A stretch of 64,000 nucleotides of DNA from Agreia sp. COWG (GTDB lineage Bacteria; Actinomycetota; Actinomycetes; Actinomycetales; Microbacteriaceae): contig NZ_LR882035.1 in NCBI RefSeq assembly GCF_904528075.1, positions 1,178,001-1,242,000 on the forward strand. Reading direction: 5' to 3'. The number at the start of each line of letters is the position of its first letter. Positions within the stretch are counted from its first letter, which is position 1. Below the pieces are notes generated by a model. It did no database searches. It was not told the DNA's origin and saw nothing but the letters and a program-made list of their open reading frames with translations. Of this stretch, positions 28,368 to 38,071 are shown in pieces. A program made the translations under genes and the position numbers.

Positions 28368-29775
28368 TTTTTCTTCGCCCGATCCAGAGAAGCCGGGCTA
28401 CATCGGCCCCCTCGACGACTCCGATCCCGACGAGTTCACCGCCGCCGGTGATGCCGTCTACGAGGCATTGCTCTCTCGCCTCGGCGAGGCATCGCCCCAG
28501 CCCAGGCTGTCGGCCACGCGACGCGTCGTCGAGCTGCTCGGAGACCCGCAGCGGGCGTACCCGGTGATCCACATCACCGGCACGAACGGCAAGACCAGCA
28601 CGAGCCGCATCACGGAGAGCATTCTGCGGGCCTATGGCCTTCGCACCGGGCTCTTCACCAGCCCGCACCTGGAGCGGGTGAACGAACGCATCGTGATCGA
28701 CGGTGAATCGATCAGCAACGAGGCGCTCGCGGCAAATTGGGCCGACATCGAGCCGTTCCTCGCCATCGTCGACGGAGAGCTCGAGACCGCGGGGGAGCCG
28801 CGCATCACTTTCTTCGAGGCGCTCTCGATCCTCGCCTTCGCGTGCTTCGCCGATGCCCCCGTCGATGTTGCAGTGATCGAGGTCGGCATGGGCGGCGAGT
28901 GGGATTCCACCAATGTCGCCGACGGACAGGTCGCGGTGATCACGCCCATCTCGCTCGACCACATGAACCGCCTCGGCAACACGGTCGAGGAGATCGCCCG
29001 CACCAAGTCCGGCATCATCAAGCCGGTGTCGCACGTGGTCAGCGCCTTTCAGCCCGCGTCTGCGCTCGCCGAGCTCACCCGCGCGGCCGAGCTCACGGAG
29101 TCCAGCCTCGCCGTGCAGGGCGACGGCTTCAGCCTGCTGTCGAGCGCCGTGGGCGTCGGAGGACAGGTCGTGTCGATCAAGGGGCTCGCTGGAACCTACT
29201 CGGATCTCTTCCTTCCGCTCTACGGCGCCCACCAGGCGCAGAACGCCGCCGTCGCGGTGGCCGCGGTGGAGTCCTTCCTCGGTGGGGGCACCCACGAGCT
29301 CTCCCAGGAGGTGGTCGGCGAGGGCTTCGCCACCGTCACCTCGCCGGGCCGGCTGCAGCTCGTCGGCATCGAGCCGACCGTGCTCGTCGACGCCGCCCAC
29401 AACCCGGGCGGTGCCGATGTGCTCGCTGTGGCCCTCACCGAGTACTTCACCTTCGACAAGGTGGTCGCGGTCGTCGGCATCCTGCACGACAAAGACGTGG
29501 AGGGCATCATCCGTGCTCTCGAACCGGTCGTCACCGAATTCGTCGTCACGGAGGCTCCGAGCGATCGGGCTGTCGACGCCGACACCCTCGCTGCCATCGT
29601 CGTCGGCATCGTCGGGCGCGACCGTGTCGCCGTCGAACCCGACGTCGACAGGGCTCTCGTTCTCGCGCGGGACAGTGCAGACGAGGCAGAGCGCGGGGCC
29701 GTCTTGGTGACGGGCTCCGTGACGCTCGTGGGGCAGGCCATCACGGTGGCTGCGGCTGAGAAATGGAAGCCGTGA
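28360..29775 (+). CDS. folC: bifunctional folylpolyglutamate synthase / dihydrofolate synthase
   Basis: It adds glutamate to dihydropteroate and folates. The 471-residue Mur-ligase-family product has the P-loop TGTNGKT at 73-79 ([14 protein letters not shown]), [17 protein letters not shown] and [20 protein letters not shown] in the central domain, and [14 protein letters not shown] in the C-terminal domain. It overlaps ileS by 8 bases and the DUF4233 gene by 13 bases, so the three genes are probably translated in series. Confidence 0.96.
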   Translation: MSDFSSPDPEKPGYIGPLDDSDPDEFTAAGDAVYEALLSRLGEASPQPRLSATRRVVELLGDPQRAYPVIHITGTNGKTSTSRITESILRAYGLRTGLFTSPHLERVNERIVIDGESISNEALAANWADIEPFLAIVDGELETAGEPRITFFEALSILAFACFADAPVDVAVIEVGMGGEWDSTNVADGQVAVITPISLDHMNRLGNTVEEIARTKSGIIKPVSHVVSAFQPASALAELTRAAELTESSLAVQGDGFSLLSSAVGVGGQVVSIKGLAGTYSDLFLPLYGAHQAQNAAVAVAAVESFLGGGTHELSQEVVGEGFATVTSPGRLQLVGIEPTVLVDAAHNPGGADVLAVALTEYFTFDKVVAVVGILHDKDVEGIIRALEPVVTEFVVTEAPSDRAVDADTLAAIVVGIVGRDRVAVEPDVDRALVLARDSADEAERGAVLVTGSVTLVGQAITVAAAEKWKP

Positions 29776-30179
29776 CCGACATCCAGCCCGAGCCTGTGCC
29801 CGAGAATGTGCCCGAGCCTCGCCCTCGTCCTGCCCGTGTGACATCGGTTCGGCGCTCGCTCGGCTCGATCGTGCTCGGCTTCGAGAGCGTCATCATGTTT
29901 TTGGCTGCGCTGGTCGCCTTCGGGCTGAAGGCGTTGCCGCCGATTCAGGCCCTCGGGGGCGGCGCGGTGCTGTGCGTCGCGCTCGTCGCGTGCGCGGGCC
30001 TGCTCCGGTATCGCTGGGGTTACATCCTCGGGTGGGTGCTGCAGGCCGCCATCATCGCGACGGCGTTTCTTGTGCCGGTCATGTGGATCGTCGGCATTCT
30101 CTTCGTGGCGCTCTGGACCTACTGCATGGTCGTCGGTGCGCGCATCGACCGCGAGAAAGCCGCCGCCGCCGGGCTGTGA
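29763..30179 (+). CDS. DUF4233 family membrane protein
   Basis: A 138-residue protein with a Pro-rich cytoplasmic N-terminus and four predicted membrane helices (GFESVIMFLAALVAFGL, ALGGGAVLCVALVACAGLL, GYILGWVLQAAIIATAFLV, MWIVGILFVALWTYCMVVG). It matches DUF4233, which is regularly found between folC and ndk in actinobacteria (from memory). The function is unknown. The start is an ATG inside the end of folC. Confidence 0.85.
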   Translation: MEAVTDIQPEPVPENVPEPRPRPARVTSVRRSLGSIVLGFESVIMFLAALVAFGLKALPPIQALGGGAVLCVALVACAGLLRYRWGYILGWVLQAAIIATAFLVPVMWIVGILFVALWTYCMVVGARIDREKAAAAGL

Positions 30180-30285
30180 GGGCTGTTCAACGACTGCGGT
30201 GACGGGTGCGGTGACACCTGGAGTACACCGCCCCTCGCTACAGTGATGCGGTACGACTTTTACCCAGTCTGGAAGGACCCCCACC

Positions 30286-30708
30286 GTGACCATCACGAGC
30301 GAAGAATCCCTCGTCCTCATCAAGCCCGACGGCGTCGCCCGCAACCTCACGGGTGAGATCCTCTCCCGCATCGAGGCGAAGGGCTACCAGCTCGTCGACA
30401 TCAAGCTGGTCGAGCCGCAGCGCAGCGTCCTCGCCGCGCACTACGCCGAGCACGAGGGCAAGCCGTTCTATGAGCCCTTGATCGAGTTCATGGAGTCGGG
30501 CCCCATCGTGGCCATCCGCATCGCCGGGAACCGCGTCATCGAGGGCTTCCGCTCGCTCGCCGGCACCACGGACCCCACAACCGCGGCGCCCGGAACGATC
30601 CGCGGCGACCTCGGCAGGGACTGGGGCCTGGCCGTTCAGCAGAACCTCGTGCACGGCAGCGACTCGCCCGAGTCGGCCGAGCGCGAGCTGTCGATCTGGT
30701 TCAGCTGA
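30286..30708 (+). CDS. ndk: nucleoside diphosphate kinase
   Basis: It transfers phosphate between nucleoside triphosphates and diphosphates through a phosphohistidine. The 140-residue product has LVLIKPDGVARNLTGEI at the N-terminus, the substrate loop TDPTTAAPGTIRGDLG and the active-site NLVHGSDSPESAERE, whose His is the phosphorylated residue. The GTG start at 30286 follows a GGAAGGA site. Confidence 0.97.
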   Translation: MTITSEESLVLIKPDGVARNLTGEILSRIEAKGYQLVDIKLVEPQRSVLAAHYAEHEGKPFYEPLIEFMESGPIVAIRIAGNRVIEGFRSLAGTTDPTTAAPGTIRGDLGRDWGLAVQQNLVHGSDSPESAERELSIWFS

Positions 30709-30721
30709 CGTAGGGGGTTTG

Positions 30722-30762
30722 CTCGGTGGCGGGAGGCGGTGGAGCGCCGTCCCGCGGCCGAG
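30722..30762. terminator. hairpin between convergent ndk and VKOR genes
   Basis: An imperfect stem of 13 positions (CTCGG..GGCGGGA against TCCCG..CCGAG, 11 paired) encloses an inner GGCG/CGCC stem. It fills the 57-base gap between the convergent genes and could terminate transcription from both sides. No T-run is present. Confidence 0.5.
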
Positions 30763-30765
30763 GCC

Positions 30766-31380
30766 CTAGCTGTAGAGGAAGATCGTGGTGATCGCATCGA
30801 GGCGGAACTGCGCCAGCGCCACAATCGTCAGGTACCCCAGCAGCACCAGAATCCAGGTGAAGGGGTACAGGCGGCCGAAGAAACTGCGCGACGCGCCCGA
30901 GTTGCCGAAGTGCCCCTCTTTGAGGTTGAACACCGTCACGTAGAAGAACATCGGGATCATGACGCTCCACACCACCATGCAGTACGGGCAGAGGGTGCCG
31001 AGCACGAAGATGCTTTCGGACACCAGCCAGATCACGAAGGCGATACCGCCGAGCACTCCGACGTTGAAGAGAATCCAGAACCACCGGGCGAAGCGTGCCC
31101 CTGCCAAGATGGCGACTCCCACGAAGACGGGTGCGGTGAAGGCAGCGAGACCGATGAGCGGATTGGGGAAGCCGAACACCGAACCCTGGGCACTGGAGAG
31201 GTTCACCCCGCACTGCACGAGCGGGGAGATGTCGCAGCTCGGGCTGTAGCTGGGGTTCATCAGCGTCTCGAACTTGTCGATGGTGAGGGCGAATGCCGCG
31301 ATCCAGCCCACGACGCCGGCGACGATCAAAAAGATCGCGAAAACGAACGGCCGCCTGGTTTCGAGCTTGGTATCTGCCAC
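30766..31380 (-). CDS. vitamin K epoxide reductase family membrane protein
   Basis: The 204-residue product has five predicted helices and the bacterial VKOR redox cysteines: the loop pair Cys49 and Cys57 (CDISPLVQC) and the active-site CPYC (Cys131, Cys134). In actinobacteria VKOR reoxidises DsbA-like proteins and so drives disulfide formation in exported proteins. The GTG at 31380 is preferred because the upstream in-frame extension is not hydrophobic or conserved. There is no fused thioredoxin domain; a separate DsbA partner is expected elsewhere. Confidence 0.92.
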   Translation of the reverse strand: MADTKLETRRPFVFAIFLIVAGVVGWIAAFALTIDKFETLMNPSYSPSCDISPLVQCGVNLSSAQGSVFGFPNPLIGLAAFTAPVFVGVAILAGARFARWFWILFNVGVLGGIAFVIWLVSESIFVLGTLCPYCMVVWSVMIPMFFYVTVFNLKEGHFGNSGASRSFFGRLYPFTWILVLLGYLTIVALAQFRLDAITTIFLYS

Positions 31381-31690
31381 GCTCGGATTATGGCACAGGG
31401 CCTCCATACGCAATCTGGGAATGCATGCGATAATTGGCGACAGTCCTTCCGGCCGCGTCCGGAAAGGCGCCAAAGAAGGCTTGTCGGAACAGGCGCGTGC
31501 AGCCAGATGGTCGCCCGCCTCACCCGAACACGAACACCATGTCTCAAAAGAAGTACACGTAAAGGCAGCCAGAGCCACGGGCCGGCTGCCCGTGTAAAGG
31601 ATTGGCGGGAATCTCGCTCAAGCGAGGGGCTCGCTCACGAGAGTACCAACGGGTGGCGCGGCTACCAGTTCGGCAAGGAGTGCACCAGAA
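31381..31690 (+). promoter_or_regulatory. 310-base structured leader upstream of the RNase E/G gene
   Basis: This stretch has no convincing gene on either strand. It holds a perfect hairpin CACGGGC-CGGCT-GCCCGTG (31576-31594) and a second, CTCGC/GCGAG with a TCAA loop (31613-31626), followed by a third short stem (CTCG/CGAG). RNase E is known to autoregulate through its 5' leader in other bacteria. A similar role here is inference. Confidence 0.5.
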
Positions 31691-34363
31691 ATGGTGGAAG
31701 ACAACAACAACACAGGTTCATCCAACACAGAATCCGCACCACGCAAGCGTCTCTTCGGAGGGCGCAAGACGTCGCGCAGGGTCACCGATGCCTCGCCCCA
31801 GCAGCCCGCGGTTCCCCCCGTGAGCGAGCGCGCAGAGGCAGCGGCCCCGGCTCAGGTGCCGGCTGAGACACCGGATGCCATGGCCGCGCCGGCCGCATCC
31901 GGTTTCGACACCGAGCACCCGGGTCTCGCGCCGCTGGAGCCCTCGACTCAGGCACCGGCCACGCAGTCGAAGGCACCGCTTCGTCCGACGACCTCGCTGT
32001 TCTTCCAGGCCCCGGACATCCAGCCGTTGCCCCCGCGCGACGACGATGACGCGGCAGACGACGACGACCGGCCCGACACATCCGTTCGGCGTCGCTCGCG
32101 CCGTCGCTCCGGCGAAGACAACAGGCCCGGCGACAACGATCCGGCCAACACCGTGGTCAAGGTGCGCGCGCCGCGCCCCGAGCCCGAACTCATCACCGAG
32201 CCCCAGCGCATCAAGGGCTCGACCCGCCTCGAGGCCAAGAAGCAGCGCCGCCGCGATGGCCGCGACGCCGGCCGCCGCCGCCCCGTCGTCACCGAGGCGG
32301 AGTTCCTCGCCCGCCGCGAGTCCGTCGACCGTGTCATGGTGATTCGCGCCAAAGACAACAAGATCCAGATCGGTGTGCTCGAAGACGGCGTGCTCGTCGA
32401 GCACTACGTGGCGAAGGCGCAGGATGCCTCACTCATCGGCAACGTGTACCTCGGCAAGGTGCAGAACGTGCTGCCGAGCATGGAGGCCGCGTTCGTCGAC
32501 ATCGGGCGCGGACGCAACGCCGTTCTCTACGCCGGCGAGGTCGATTGGGACGCGGCCGCCGCCGAGAGCCCGAACGGTGGCAACCAGGCTCGAAAGATCG
32601 AGCTGGCGCTCAAGCCGGGTGCCACGGTGCTCGTGCAGGTCACGAAAGACCCTGTCGGACACAAGGGCGCACGCCTGACGAGTCAGATCTCGCTGCCGGG
32701 CCGCTACCTCGTCTACGTGCCGAACGGCTCGATGAACGGCATCTCGCGCAAGCTTCCCGACACCGAGCGGGCTCGCCTGAAGAAGATCCTCAAGGAGGTG
32801 CTTCCCGAGAACGTCGGCGTGATCGTGCGCACCGCCTCGGAGGGAGCCACGGAGGAGCAGCTGACGCTCGACGTGAGCCGGCTCACCAAGCAGTGGTCCG
32901 AGATCTCGACCGCCGTCCAGAAGCAGCAGTCTCCCGCGTTGCTGCACTCCGAGCCCGACCTGCTCATCAAGATCGTGCGCGACGTCTTCAACGAGGACTT
33001 CCAGCGTCTCGTCATCTCGGGCGACGACGCCCGCTCCACCATCGAGACCTACCTGGCACAGGTCGCCCCCGATCTGCTCGACAGGGTCGAGCGCTATGAG
33101 GGCGAGCGCGACGCGTTCGAGGAGTTCCGCGTCTCGGAGCAGATCGAGAAGGCGCTCGACCGTAAGGTCTGGCTGCCTTCCGGTGGATCCCTCGTGATCG
33201 ACCGCACAGAGGCGATGACCGTCGTCGACGTGAACACGGGCAAGTTCGTCGGCTCGGGCGGAAACCTCGAGGAGACGGTCACGAAGAACAACCTCGAGGC
33301 CGCCGAGGAGATCGTGCGCCAGCTGCGCCTGCGAGACATCGGCGGCATCATCGTCGTCGACTTCATCGACATGGTGCTCGAGACCAATCGCGACCTCGTG
33401 CTGCGCCGCATGGTCGAATGTCTCAGCCGCGACCGCACGAAGCACCAGGTCGCCGAGGTCACCTCGCTCGGCCTGGTGCAGATGACGCGCAAGAAGCTCG
33501 GTCTCGGGCTCCTCGAATCGTTCAGCGAGGCCTGCGAGGTCTGCGCGGGTCGCGGAGTCATCGTGCATCACGATCCCGTCGTCAAGCACCGCGGGCAGAC
33601 GGGTGCGCCTGCGTTGGGCGGAGCGCCGCAGCAGGAGCGTCGCCGCTCCGGTCGTGGTGGCAACGGCAACGGCGGTGGCAACAACGGCTCCAATGGCAAC
33701 GGCAACGGGAACGGCTCGAACGGCTCGGCACAGGGCAACGGTGGCGGTTCTCAGGCGACTCAGGGTGTCAGCGCTCCTCGCCCGCACAGCATCACCGATG
33801 ACGCCAAGAACGCGTTGGCCAAGATCGCGGCGTCCACCATCGCGACCCACACGGGCGCGGTGAACATCATCACGGCAGAGCAGTCCGAGGCGGCGAAGGC
33901 CCAGCCCGAGACCTCCCCCCGGGCAGAGGCTCCCGCGGCATCCGCCTCGGAGGTCGCCGCCCAGCCCGACGCCGACACCGCACAGGCGGGCTCGACGGCG
34001 TCGGGTTCAGGCTCGTCACGGTCACGCAAGGGCAACCGCCGCTCCCGCCAGGCGAGGTCGGAGGCTCCCGACGCCGACGACGCATCCGACTCACCCGTCG
34101 AGACGCAGGCCCCCGTCGCCGAGGCGCCCACCGAGGAGCCCGTCGTCATCACCCTGCCCGTACAGGCGACCGTCGACATCCTCGACATTCCTGTCGCCAA
34201 GGCGCCCGCATCGCAGCGTCGTATCTCGAACCGCGATGCCGAGGTACTTCTCGACTCGGTGCTCGACGCGCTGCCCGAGCCGAAGCAGCCGGGTCAGGGT
34301 CGCTCGCGCAGCCGACGCGTCAGCACCGCTGCCCTCTCGGCGCCGACGCCCGAGCAGGAATAG
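31691..34363 (+). CDS. rne: ribonuclease E/G family endoribonuclease
   Basis: It cleaves single-stranded RNA in rRNA maturation and mRNA decay. The 890-residue product has a long charged, disordered N-terminal part (residues 1-215), an S1 domain near 216-300 (GNVYLGKVQNVLPSMEAAF), and the catalytic domain with Asp513 (VVDVNTGKF) and Asp557 (IVVDFIDM), the metal ligands. A zinc-link CxxC follows (CEVCAGRG). The C-terminal 280 residues are a Gly/Asn/Ser-repeat linker (33655-33760) and acidic disordered sequence. This N- and C-extended layout is typical of actinobacterial RNase E/G. Confidence 0.95.
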   Translation: MVEDNNNTGSSNTESAPRKRLFGGRKTSRRVTDASPQQPAVPPVSERAEAAAPAQVPAETPDAMAAPAASGFDTEHPGLAPLEPSTQAPATQSKAPLRPTTSLFFQAPDIQPLPPRDDDDAADDDDRPDTSVRRRSRRRSGEDNRPGDNDPANTVVKVRAPRPEPELITEPQRIKGSTRLEAKKQRRRDGRDAGRRRPVVTEAEFLARRESVDRVMVIRAKDNKIQIGVLEDGVLVEHYVAKAQDASLIGNVYLGKVQNVLPSMEAAFVDIGRGRNAVLYAGEVDWDAAAAESPNGGNQARKIELALKPGATVLVQVTKDPVGHKGARLTSQISLPGRYLVYVPNGSMNGISRKLPDTERARLKKILKEVLPENVGVIVRTASEGATEEQLTLDVSRLTKQWSEISTAVQKQQSPALLHSEPDLLIKIVRDVFNEDFQRLVISGDDARSTIETYLAQVAPDLLDRVERYEGERDAFEEFRVSEQIEKALDRKVWLPSGGSLVIDRTEAMTVVDVNTGKFVGSGGNLEETVTKNNLEAAEEIVRQLRLRDIGGIIVVDFIDMVLETNRDLVLRRMVECLSRDRTKHQVAEVTSLGLVQMTRKKLGLGLLESFSEACEVCAGRGVIVHHDPVVKHRGQTGAPALGGAPQQERRRSGRGGNGNGGGNNGSNGNGNGNGSNGSAQGNGGGSQATQGVSAPRPHSITDDAKNALAKIAASTIATHTGAVNIITAEQSEAAKAQPETSPRAEAPAASASEVAAQPDADTAQAGSTASGSGSSRSRKGNRRSRQARSEAPDADDASDSPVETQAPVAEAPTEEPVVITLPVQATVDILDIPVAKAPASQRRISNRDAEVLLDSVLDALPEPKQPGQGRSRSRRVSTAALSAPTPEQE

Positions 34364-34414
34364 CGCCGCGGCCTTCCGGACCCGTCGAGGGGTCGCCCCA
34401 TGCGGCTATCCCTC

Positions 34415-34478
34415 GGCGGGCTCCGGAAATGGTGGGCTCAGTGGGCGGCGGGCTCCGGGAGCGGTGGGCTCAGTGGGC
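34415..34478. repeat. 32-bp tandem duplication overlapping the DUF4031 stop codon
   Basis: Unit 1 (34415-34446) and unit 2 (34447-34478) match at 29 of 32 bases; both begin GGCGGGCTCCGG and end TGGGCTCAGTGGGC. Unit 2 contains the last codons and stop of the DUF4031 gene on the minus strand, so unit 1 is a copy of that gene's 3' end placed downstream. Confidence 0.85.
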
Positions 34479-34748
34479 CTTCGCCGGGCGATCGCGTCCC
34501 TTGATGCGCAGCCCGCTTCGCTCGAGGCGACGAACGAGGTCGCGATAGCTGACCGGCACGGCTCCCGCCGAGACCAGTTCGTCGTGCCGGTGGACCGGGA
34601 CGTCGTAATGGTCGAGGTCGAAGCTGCGCGGGGGAAGGCCCGCGGCCGCCGCAAAGGCGTGCAGCTCGTCGAGGGACTCGTCGCTCACCAGGTGTCCCCA
34701 CACGGTGCCGTGCGCGGGCCAGCTGGGCCAGTCGATGAGCACGGTCAT
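34470..34748 (-). CDS. DUF4031 family protein
   Basis: A 92-residue protein matching DUF4031: MTVLIDWPSWPAHGTVWGHLVSD at the start, then DELHAFAAAAGLPPRSFDLDHYDVP and ALRREL-like end (RDLVRRLERSGLRIKGRDRP). The function is not known. It is the only minus-strand gene in this housekeeping run and is divergent from rplU. The longer open frame upstream covers the rplU leader and is not coding. Confidence 0.8.
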   Translation of the reverse strand: MTVLIDWPSWPAHGTVWGHLVSDESLDELHAFAAAAGLPPRSFDLDHYDVPVHRHDELVSAGAVPVSYRDLVRRLERSGLRIKGRDRPAKAH

Positions 34749-35012
34749 AGCAGTGAAGTCTACGAGCGCGGGCGGCCTGTTATGCTGATCCGAGCGCAAA
34801 GACCTCGACCGAACCCTCGGGGGAAGGCGCTCGACACGGCATTCCGGTTTGACCCGGAATGCTCGCATGAAGTAATGTTGTCCTTTGATGCGCGCATGGC
34901 TCTGCCCGCGCATCGAACCGTCCCACACAGTCTCGAATCTCACGATTCGTCGCTCACGCAGGGCGGGCTCAAGTTTTTGCGGGCATTCGCTCTCTAGAGA
35001 ATAGGTACTGAA
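34749..35012 (+). promoter_or_regulatory. 264-base structured leader of rplU-rpmA
   Basis: No gene is seen here. Three perfect hairpins occur in order: GCATTCCGG/CCGGAATGC (34839-34862), GATGCGCG/CGCGCATC (34887-34914) and CGAATC-TCAC-GATTCG (34934-34949). Ribosomal protein genes are often autoregulated through such leaders. Whether L21, L27 or another factor binds this one is unknown. Confidence 0.55.
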
Positions 35013-35321
35013 GTGGTTTACGCAGTTGTGCGCGCCGGTGGTCGGCAAGAAAAGGTAGAGGTCGGAACGATCGTCACCCTCGACCGCATCAAGGCTGACA
35101 AAGACGGCAACATCGAGCTGGCCGCAGTGCTGCTCGTCGACGGTGAGAACATCACGTTCGACGCTGCATCGCTCGCCAAGGTCACCGTCACCGCCGAGGT
35201 CCTCGAAGACCTCCGTGGCCCGAAGATCGTCATCCAGAAGTTCAAGAACAAGACCGGGTACAAGAAGCGCCAGGGTCACCGCCAGGATCTGACCCGCGTC
35301 AAGGTCACCGGAATCAAGTAG
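35013..35321 (+). CDS. rplU: 50S ribosomal protein L21
   Basis: The 102-residue product is a complete L21: [18 protein letters not shown] at the N-terminus and the family signature [16 protein letters not shown] near the C-terminus, which binds 23S rRNA. The start is a GTG. It is followed by rpmA after 14 bases, the standard arrangement. Confidence 0.98.
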   Translation: MVYAVVRAGGRQEKVEVGTIVTLDRIKADKDGNIELAAVLLVDGENITFDAASLAKVTVTAEVLEDLRGPKIVIQKFKNKTGYKKRQGHRQDLTRVKVTGIK

Positions 35322-35335
35322 GGCAGGAAGAGCTA

Positions 35336-35590
35336 ATGGCACATAAAAAGGGCGCGAGTTCCACTCGCAACGGTCGTGACTCCAACGCACAGCGTCTGGG
35401 CGTCAAGCGCTTCGGCGGTCAGGTCGTCGGAGCGGGCGAGATCATCGTTCGCCAGCGCGGCACCCACTTCCACCCGGGCGTCAACGTCGGTCGCGGCGGA
35501 GACGACACCCTGTTCGCCCTCGCAGCCGGTTCTGTCGAGTTCGGCAACAAGGGCGGCCGCAAGGTCATCAACATCGTGGCGGGCGAGTAG
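35336..35590 (+). CDS. rpmA: 50S ribosomal protein L27
   Basis: The 84-residue product begins [17 protein letters not shown], which reaches the peptidyl-transferase centre, and contains [26 protein letters not shown]. It has no cleavable N-terminal extension of the firmicute type. AGGAAGAG precedes the ATG. A terminator follows. Confidence 0.98.
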   Translation: MAHKKGASSTRNGRDSNAQRLGVKRFGGQVVGAGEIIVRQRGTHFHPGVNVGRGGDDTLFALAAGSVEFGNKGGRKVINIVAGE

Positions 35591-35621
35591 TTAGTTCTCA
35601 CAACTGCACTCGTACGCACAG

Positions 35622-35663
35622 ATGGCAGGGGCGGGCTTAGGCCCGCTCCTGCCATTCTTCGTT
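35622..35663 (+). terminator. terminator after rpmA
   Basis: A 15-base arm (35622-35636) pairs with 35641-35655, with one G-T pair, around TTAG, and is followed by TCTTCGTTT. It separates the ribosomal protein genes from the obgE operon. Confidence 0.9.
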
Positions 35664-35692
35664 TCACATTGATTTAGTTTCACCTTGATTTA
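35661..35692 (+). repeat. 16-bp tandem duplication in the obgE promoter region
   Basis: The units at 35661-35676 and 35677-35692 share 15 of 16 bases and begin GTTTCAC. Each carries TTGATT, a plausible -35 element, so duplication may have altered the promoter of the obgE-proB operon. The remaining bases to 35745 show only the ribosome site AGGAGAG before the ATG. Confidence 0.8.
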
Positions 35693-35745
35693 TTTGCACA
35701 GCCGGATGCTCACTCGAGCGCCAGGCGAGAACGTTAGGAGAGCAG

Positions 35746-37260
35746 ATGGCAACGTTTGTTGACCATGTGACACTCCACCTTCGAGCCGGCAACGGCGGTA
35801 ACGGCTGTGTGTCGGTGAAGCGCGAGAAGTTCAAGCCCCTCGCGGGCCCCGACGGCGGCAACGGCGGCAACGGCGGAGACATCGTGCTTGTGGCCGATCC
35901 CGGCGTCACGACCCTCCTCGGCTTCCACCGCTCGCCGCACCGTCGCAGCGACAATGGCGGCCCGGGCATGGGAGATCACCGCAGCGGAACCAACGGCGAG
36001 GAGCTCGTGCTCAGCGTTCCCATCGGAACCCTCGTCAAAGACGCCGACGGCACCGAGCTCGCCGACATGACGGATCCCGGCATGCGAGTGGTCGTGGCGG
36101 AGGCAGGCCAGGGCGGACTCGGCAACGCCGCGCTGTCGAACACCAAGCGCAAGGCACCCGGTTTCGCCCTCCTCGGCACCCTCGGCTTCGAGGGCGATGT
36201 GCGGCTCGAGCTCAAGGTCGTCGCCGACGTAGCACTCGTCGGATACCCGTCCGCCGGCAAGTCCAGCCTGGTCGCAGCCCTCTCGGCCGCAAAGCCCAAG
36301 ATCGCCGATTACCCCTTCACCACGCTGCACCCGAACCTCGGTGTCGTGCAGGCGGGGGAGACCCGGTACACGATCGCCGACGTACCCGGCCTCATCGAGG
36401 GCGCAAGCGAGGGCAAGGGCCTCGGGCTCGAGTTCCTGCGTCACGTGGAGCGTTGCACGGCGTTGCTGCACGTTCTCGACTGCGCCACCCTCGAGCCGGG
36501 TCGCGACCCCATCTCAGACCTCGACATCATCCTCACCGAGCTGGCCGCCTACCCGGTGCCCGACGGCCAGATTCCGCTACTCGAGCGCCCGCAGCTCATC
36601 GCGCTGAACAAGATCGACGTTCCCGAGGGTCGCGAACTCGCAGACTTCGTCACGGCAGAGCTCGAGGCGCGCGGCTACCGCGTGTTCGAGATCTCGACCG
36701 TGAGCCACGAGGGCCTGCGCCAGCTGTCCTTCGCCCTGGGCGAGCTCGTCGAAGAGGGCCGCCAGGCGCTCATCAACGCCCCGGCCAAGCCGCGCATCGT
36801 GATGCGTCCACGCGCCGTCGACGAGGCATCCTTCGTCGTGCGCGTCGAGGGCGGCTCCAACGGCAACATCTACCGCATCCTGGGTACCAAGCCCGAGCGA
36901 TGGGTGCAGCAGACCGACTTCACGAACGAGGAGGCCATCGGCTTCCTCGCGGACCGCCTGGCCAAGCTCGGCGTCGAGGATCAGCTCTTCAAGAAGGGCG
37001 CGCAGGCCGGCTCCACCGTGATCATCGGCCTCGACAACGGCGTGGTGTTCGACTGGGAGCCCACCATGACCTCGACCGCCGAGCTCGTGACGGCTCCTCG
37101 AGGACTCGATCCTCGCCTACTCAAAGACGGACGCCGCACCAGCAACCAGCGTCGCGAGGAGTACTTCGAGCGTATGGACGCCAAGGCCGAGGCTCGCGCC
37201 GAGCTCGTTCGCGAGAAGGAAGCGGGACTCTGGCGCGAAGACAGCTCGGAAGAGGAGTGA
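35746..37260 (+). CDS. obgE: GTPase Obg, ribosome assembly factor
   Basis: The 504-residue GTPase acts in 50S subunit maturation. It has the Gly-rich Obg domain (residues 1-160: [28 protein letters not shown]), a G domain with G1 GYPSAGKSS at 166-174, [10 protein letters not shown] (G3) and NKID (G4), and a C-terminal OCT domain ([18 protein letters not shown]). A charged tail follows. Its stop overlaps the proB GTG start (GTGA). Confidence 0.97.
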   Translation: MATFVDHVTLHLRAGNGGNGCVSVKREKFKPLAGPDGGNGGNGGDIVLVADPGVTTLLGFHRSPHRRSDNGGPGMGDHRSGTNGEELVLSVPIGTLVKDADGTELADMTDPGMRVVVAEAGQGGLGNAALSNTKRKAPGFALLGTLGFEGDVRLELKVVADVALVGYPSAGKSSLVAALSAAKPKIADYPFTTLHPNLGVVQAGETRYTIADVPGLIEGASEGKGLGLEFLRHVERCTALLHVLDCATLEPGRDPISDLDIILTELAAYPVPDGQIPLLERPQLIALNKIDVPEGRELADFVTAELEARGYRVFEISTVSHEGLRQLSFALGELVEEGRQALINAPAKPRIVMRPRAVDEASFVVRVEGGSNGNIYRILGTKPERWVQQTDFTNEEAIGFLADRLAKLGVEDQLFKKGAQAGSTVIIGLDNGVVFDWEPTMTSTAELVTAPRGLDPRLLKDGRRTSNQRREEYFERMDAKAEARAELVREKEAGLWREDSSEEE

Positions 37261-38045
37261 GTCGGGCGCGCCTCGCGGGCCGAGGCGACGTCGCGAACGC
37301 TCGCCGCATCGTCGTCAAGGTCGGCTCCTCGTCGATCTCCGGTGACAACGCCGGCCAGATCGCACCCCTGGTCGATGCCCTCGCCGAGGCGCACGCGAGG
37401 GGAGTCGAGATCATGCTCGTCTCCTCGGGCGCGATCGCCACGGGCATGCCCTATCTGCAGTTGGATTCCAGGCCGACAGACCTGGCGACGCAGCAGGCCG
37501 CCGCCGCCGTGGGCCAGAACGTTCTGATCTACCGCTACCAGGACAGCCTCGACCGCTATTCGATCGTGGCGGGGCAGGTGCTGCTCACCGCTGGCGATCT
37601 CGAGACGGCGACTCCACGCTCGAACGCGCAGCGGGCCATGGAGCGTTTGCTCGGCCTGCGCATCCTGCCGATCGTGAACGAGAACGACACCGTCGCCACT
37701 CACGAGATCCGTTTCGGCGACAACGACAGACTCGCCTCCCTCGTGGCGGAGCTCGTGCAGGCCGATCTGCTCGTTCTGCTCAGCGACGTCGACGCCCTCT
37801 ACACGCGGCCACCGCTCGAACCGGGCGCCATCCTCATCTCGCACGTGCCTTACGGCGACGAGCTCGAGGGCGTCGTGGTCGGCGACGTCGGAACCGGTAT
37901 CGGAACCGGGGGAGCGACCACCAAGGTCTCTGCAGCCCGCTACGCGGCCGACAACGGCACCGCCGTGATCCTCACATCGACCCCTCAGGCCGCCAAGGCG
38001 CTGGCGGGAGAGCCCGTGGGCACCTGGTTCGACGCGGCCCCCTGA
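37257..38045 (+). CDS. proB: glutamate 5-kinase
   Basis: It makes glutamyl 5-phosphate, the first step of proline synthesis. The 262-residue amino acid kinase has [13 protein letters not shown] at the N-terminus, [10 protein letters not shown], and [20 protein letters not shown] in the substrate and ATP sites. It lacks the C-terminal PUA domain of the 367-residue E. coli enzyme, as in several actinobacterial enzymes. The GTG start lies inside the obgE stop, so translation is coupled. Confidence 0.95.
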   Translation: MSRARLAGRGDVANARRIVVKVGSSSISGDNAGQIAPLVDALAEAHARGVEIMLVSSGAIATGMPYLQLDSRPTDLATQQAAAAVGQNVLIYRYQDSLDRYSIVAGQVLLTAGDLETATPRSNAQRAMERLLGLRILPIVNENDTVATHEIRFGDNDRLASLVAELVQADLLVLLSDVDALYTRPPLEPGAILISHVPYGDELEGVVVGDVGTGIGTGGATTKVSAARYAADNGTAVILTSTPQAAKALAGEPVGTWFDAAP

Positions 38046-38071
38046 CGTTCTCAAGCGGTTAAGCTGTGGGC

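Noticed and set aside
31650..31670. T-box-like GGGTGGC in the rne leader
   Set aside because: It lacks the ACCGCG half of the T-box core and any specifier stem.
33655..33760. Short tandem repeats in the rne 3' part, considered as a CRISPR or mobile repeat
   Set aside because: They encode Gly/Asn/Ser linker residues in frame and have no spacer structure.
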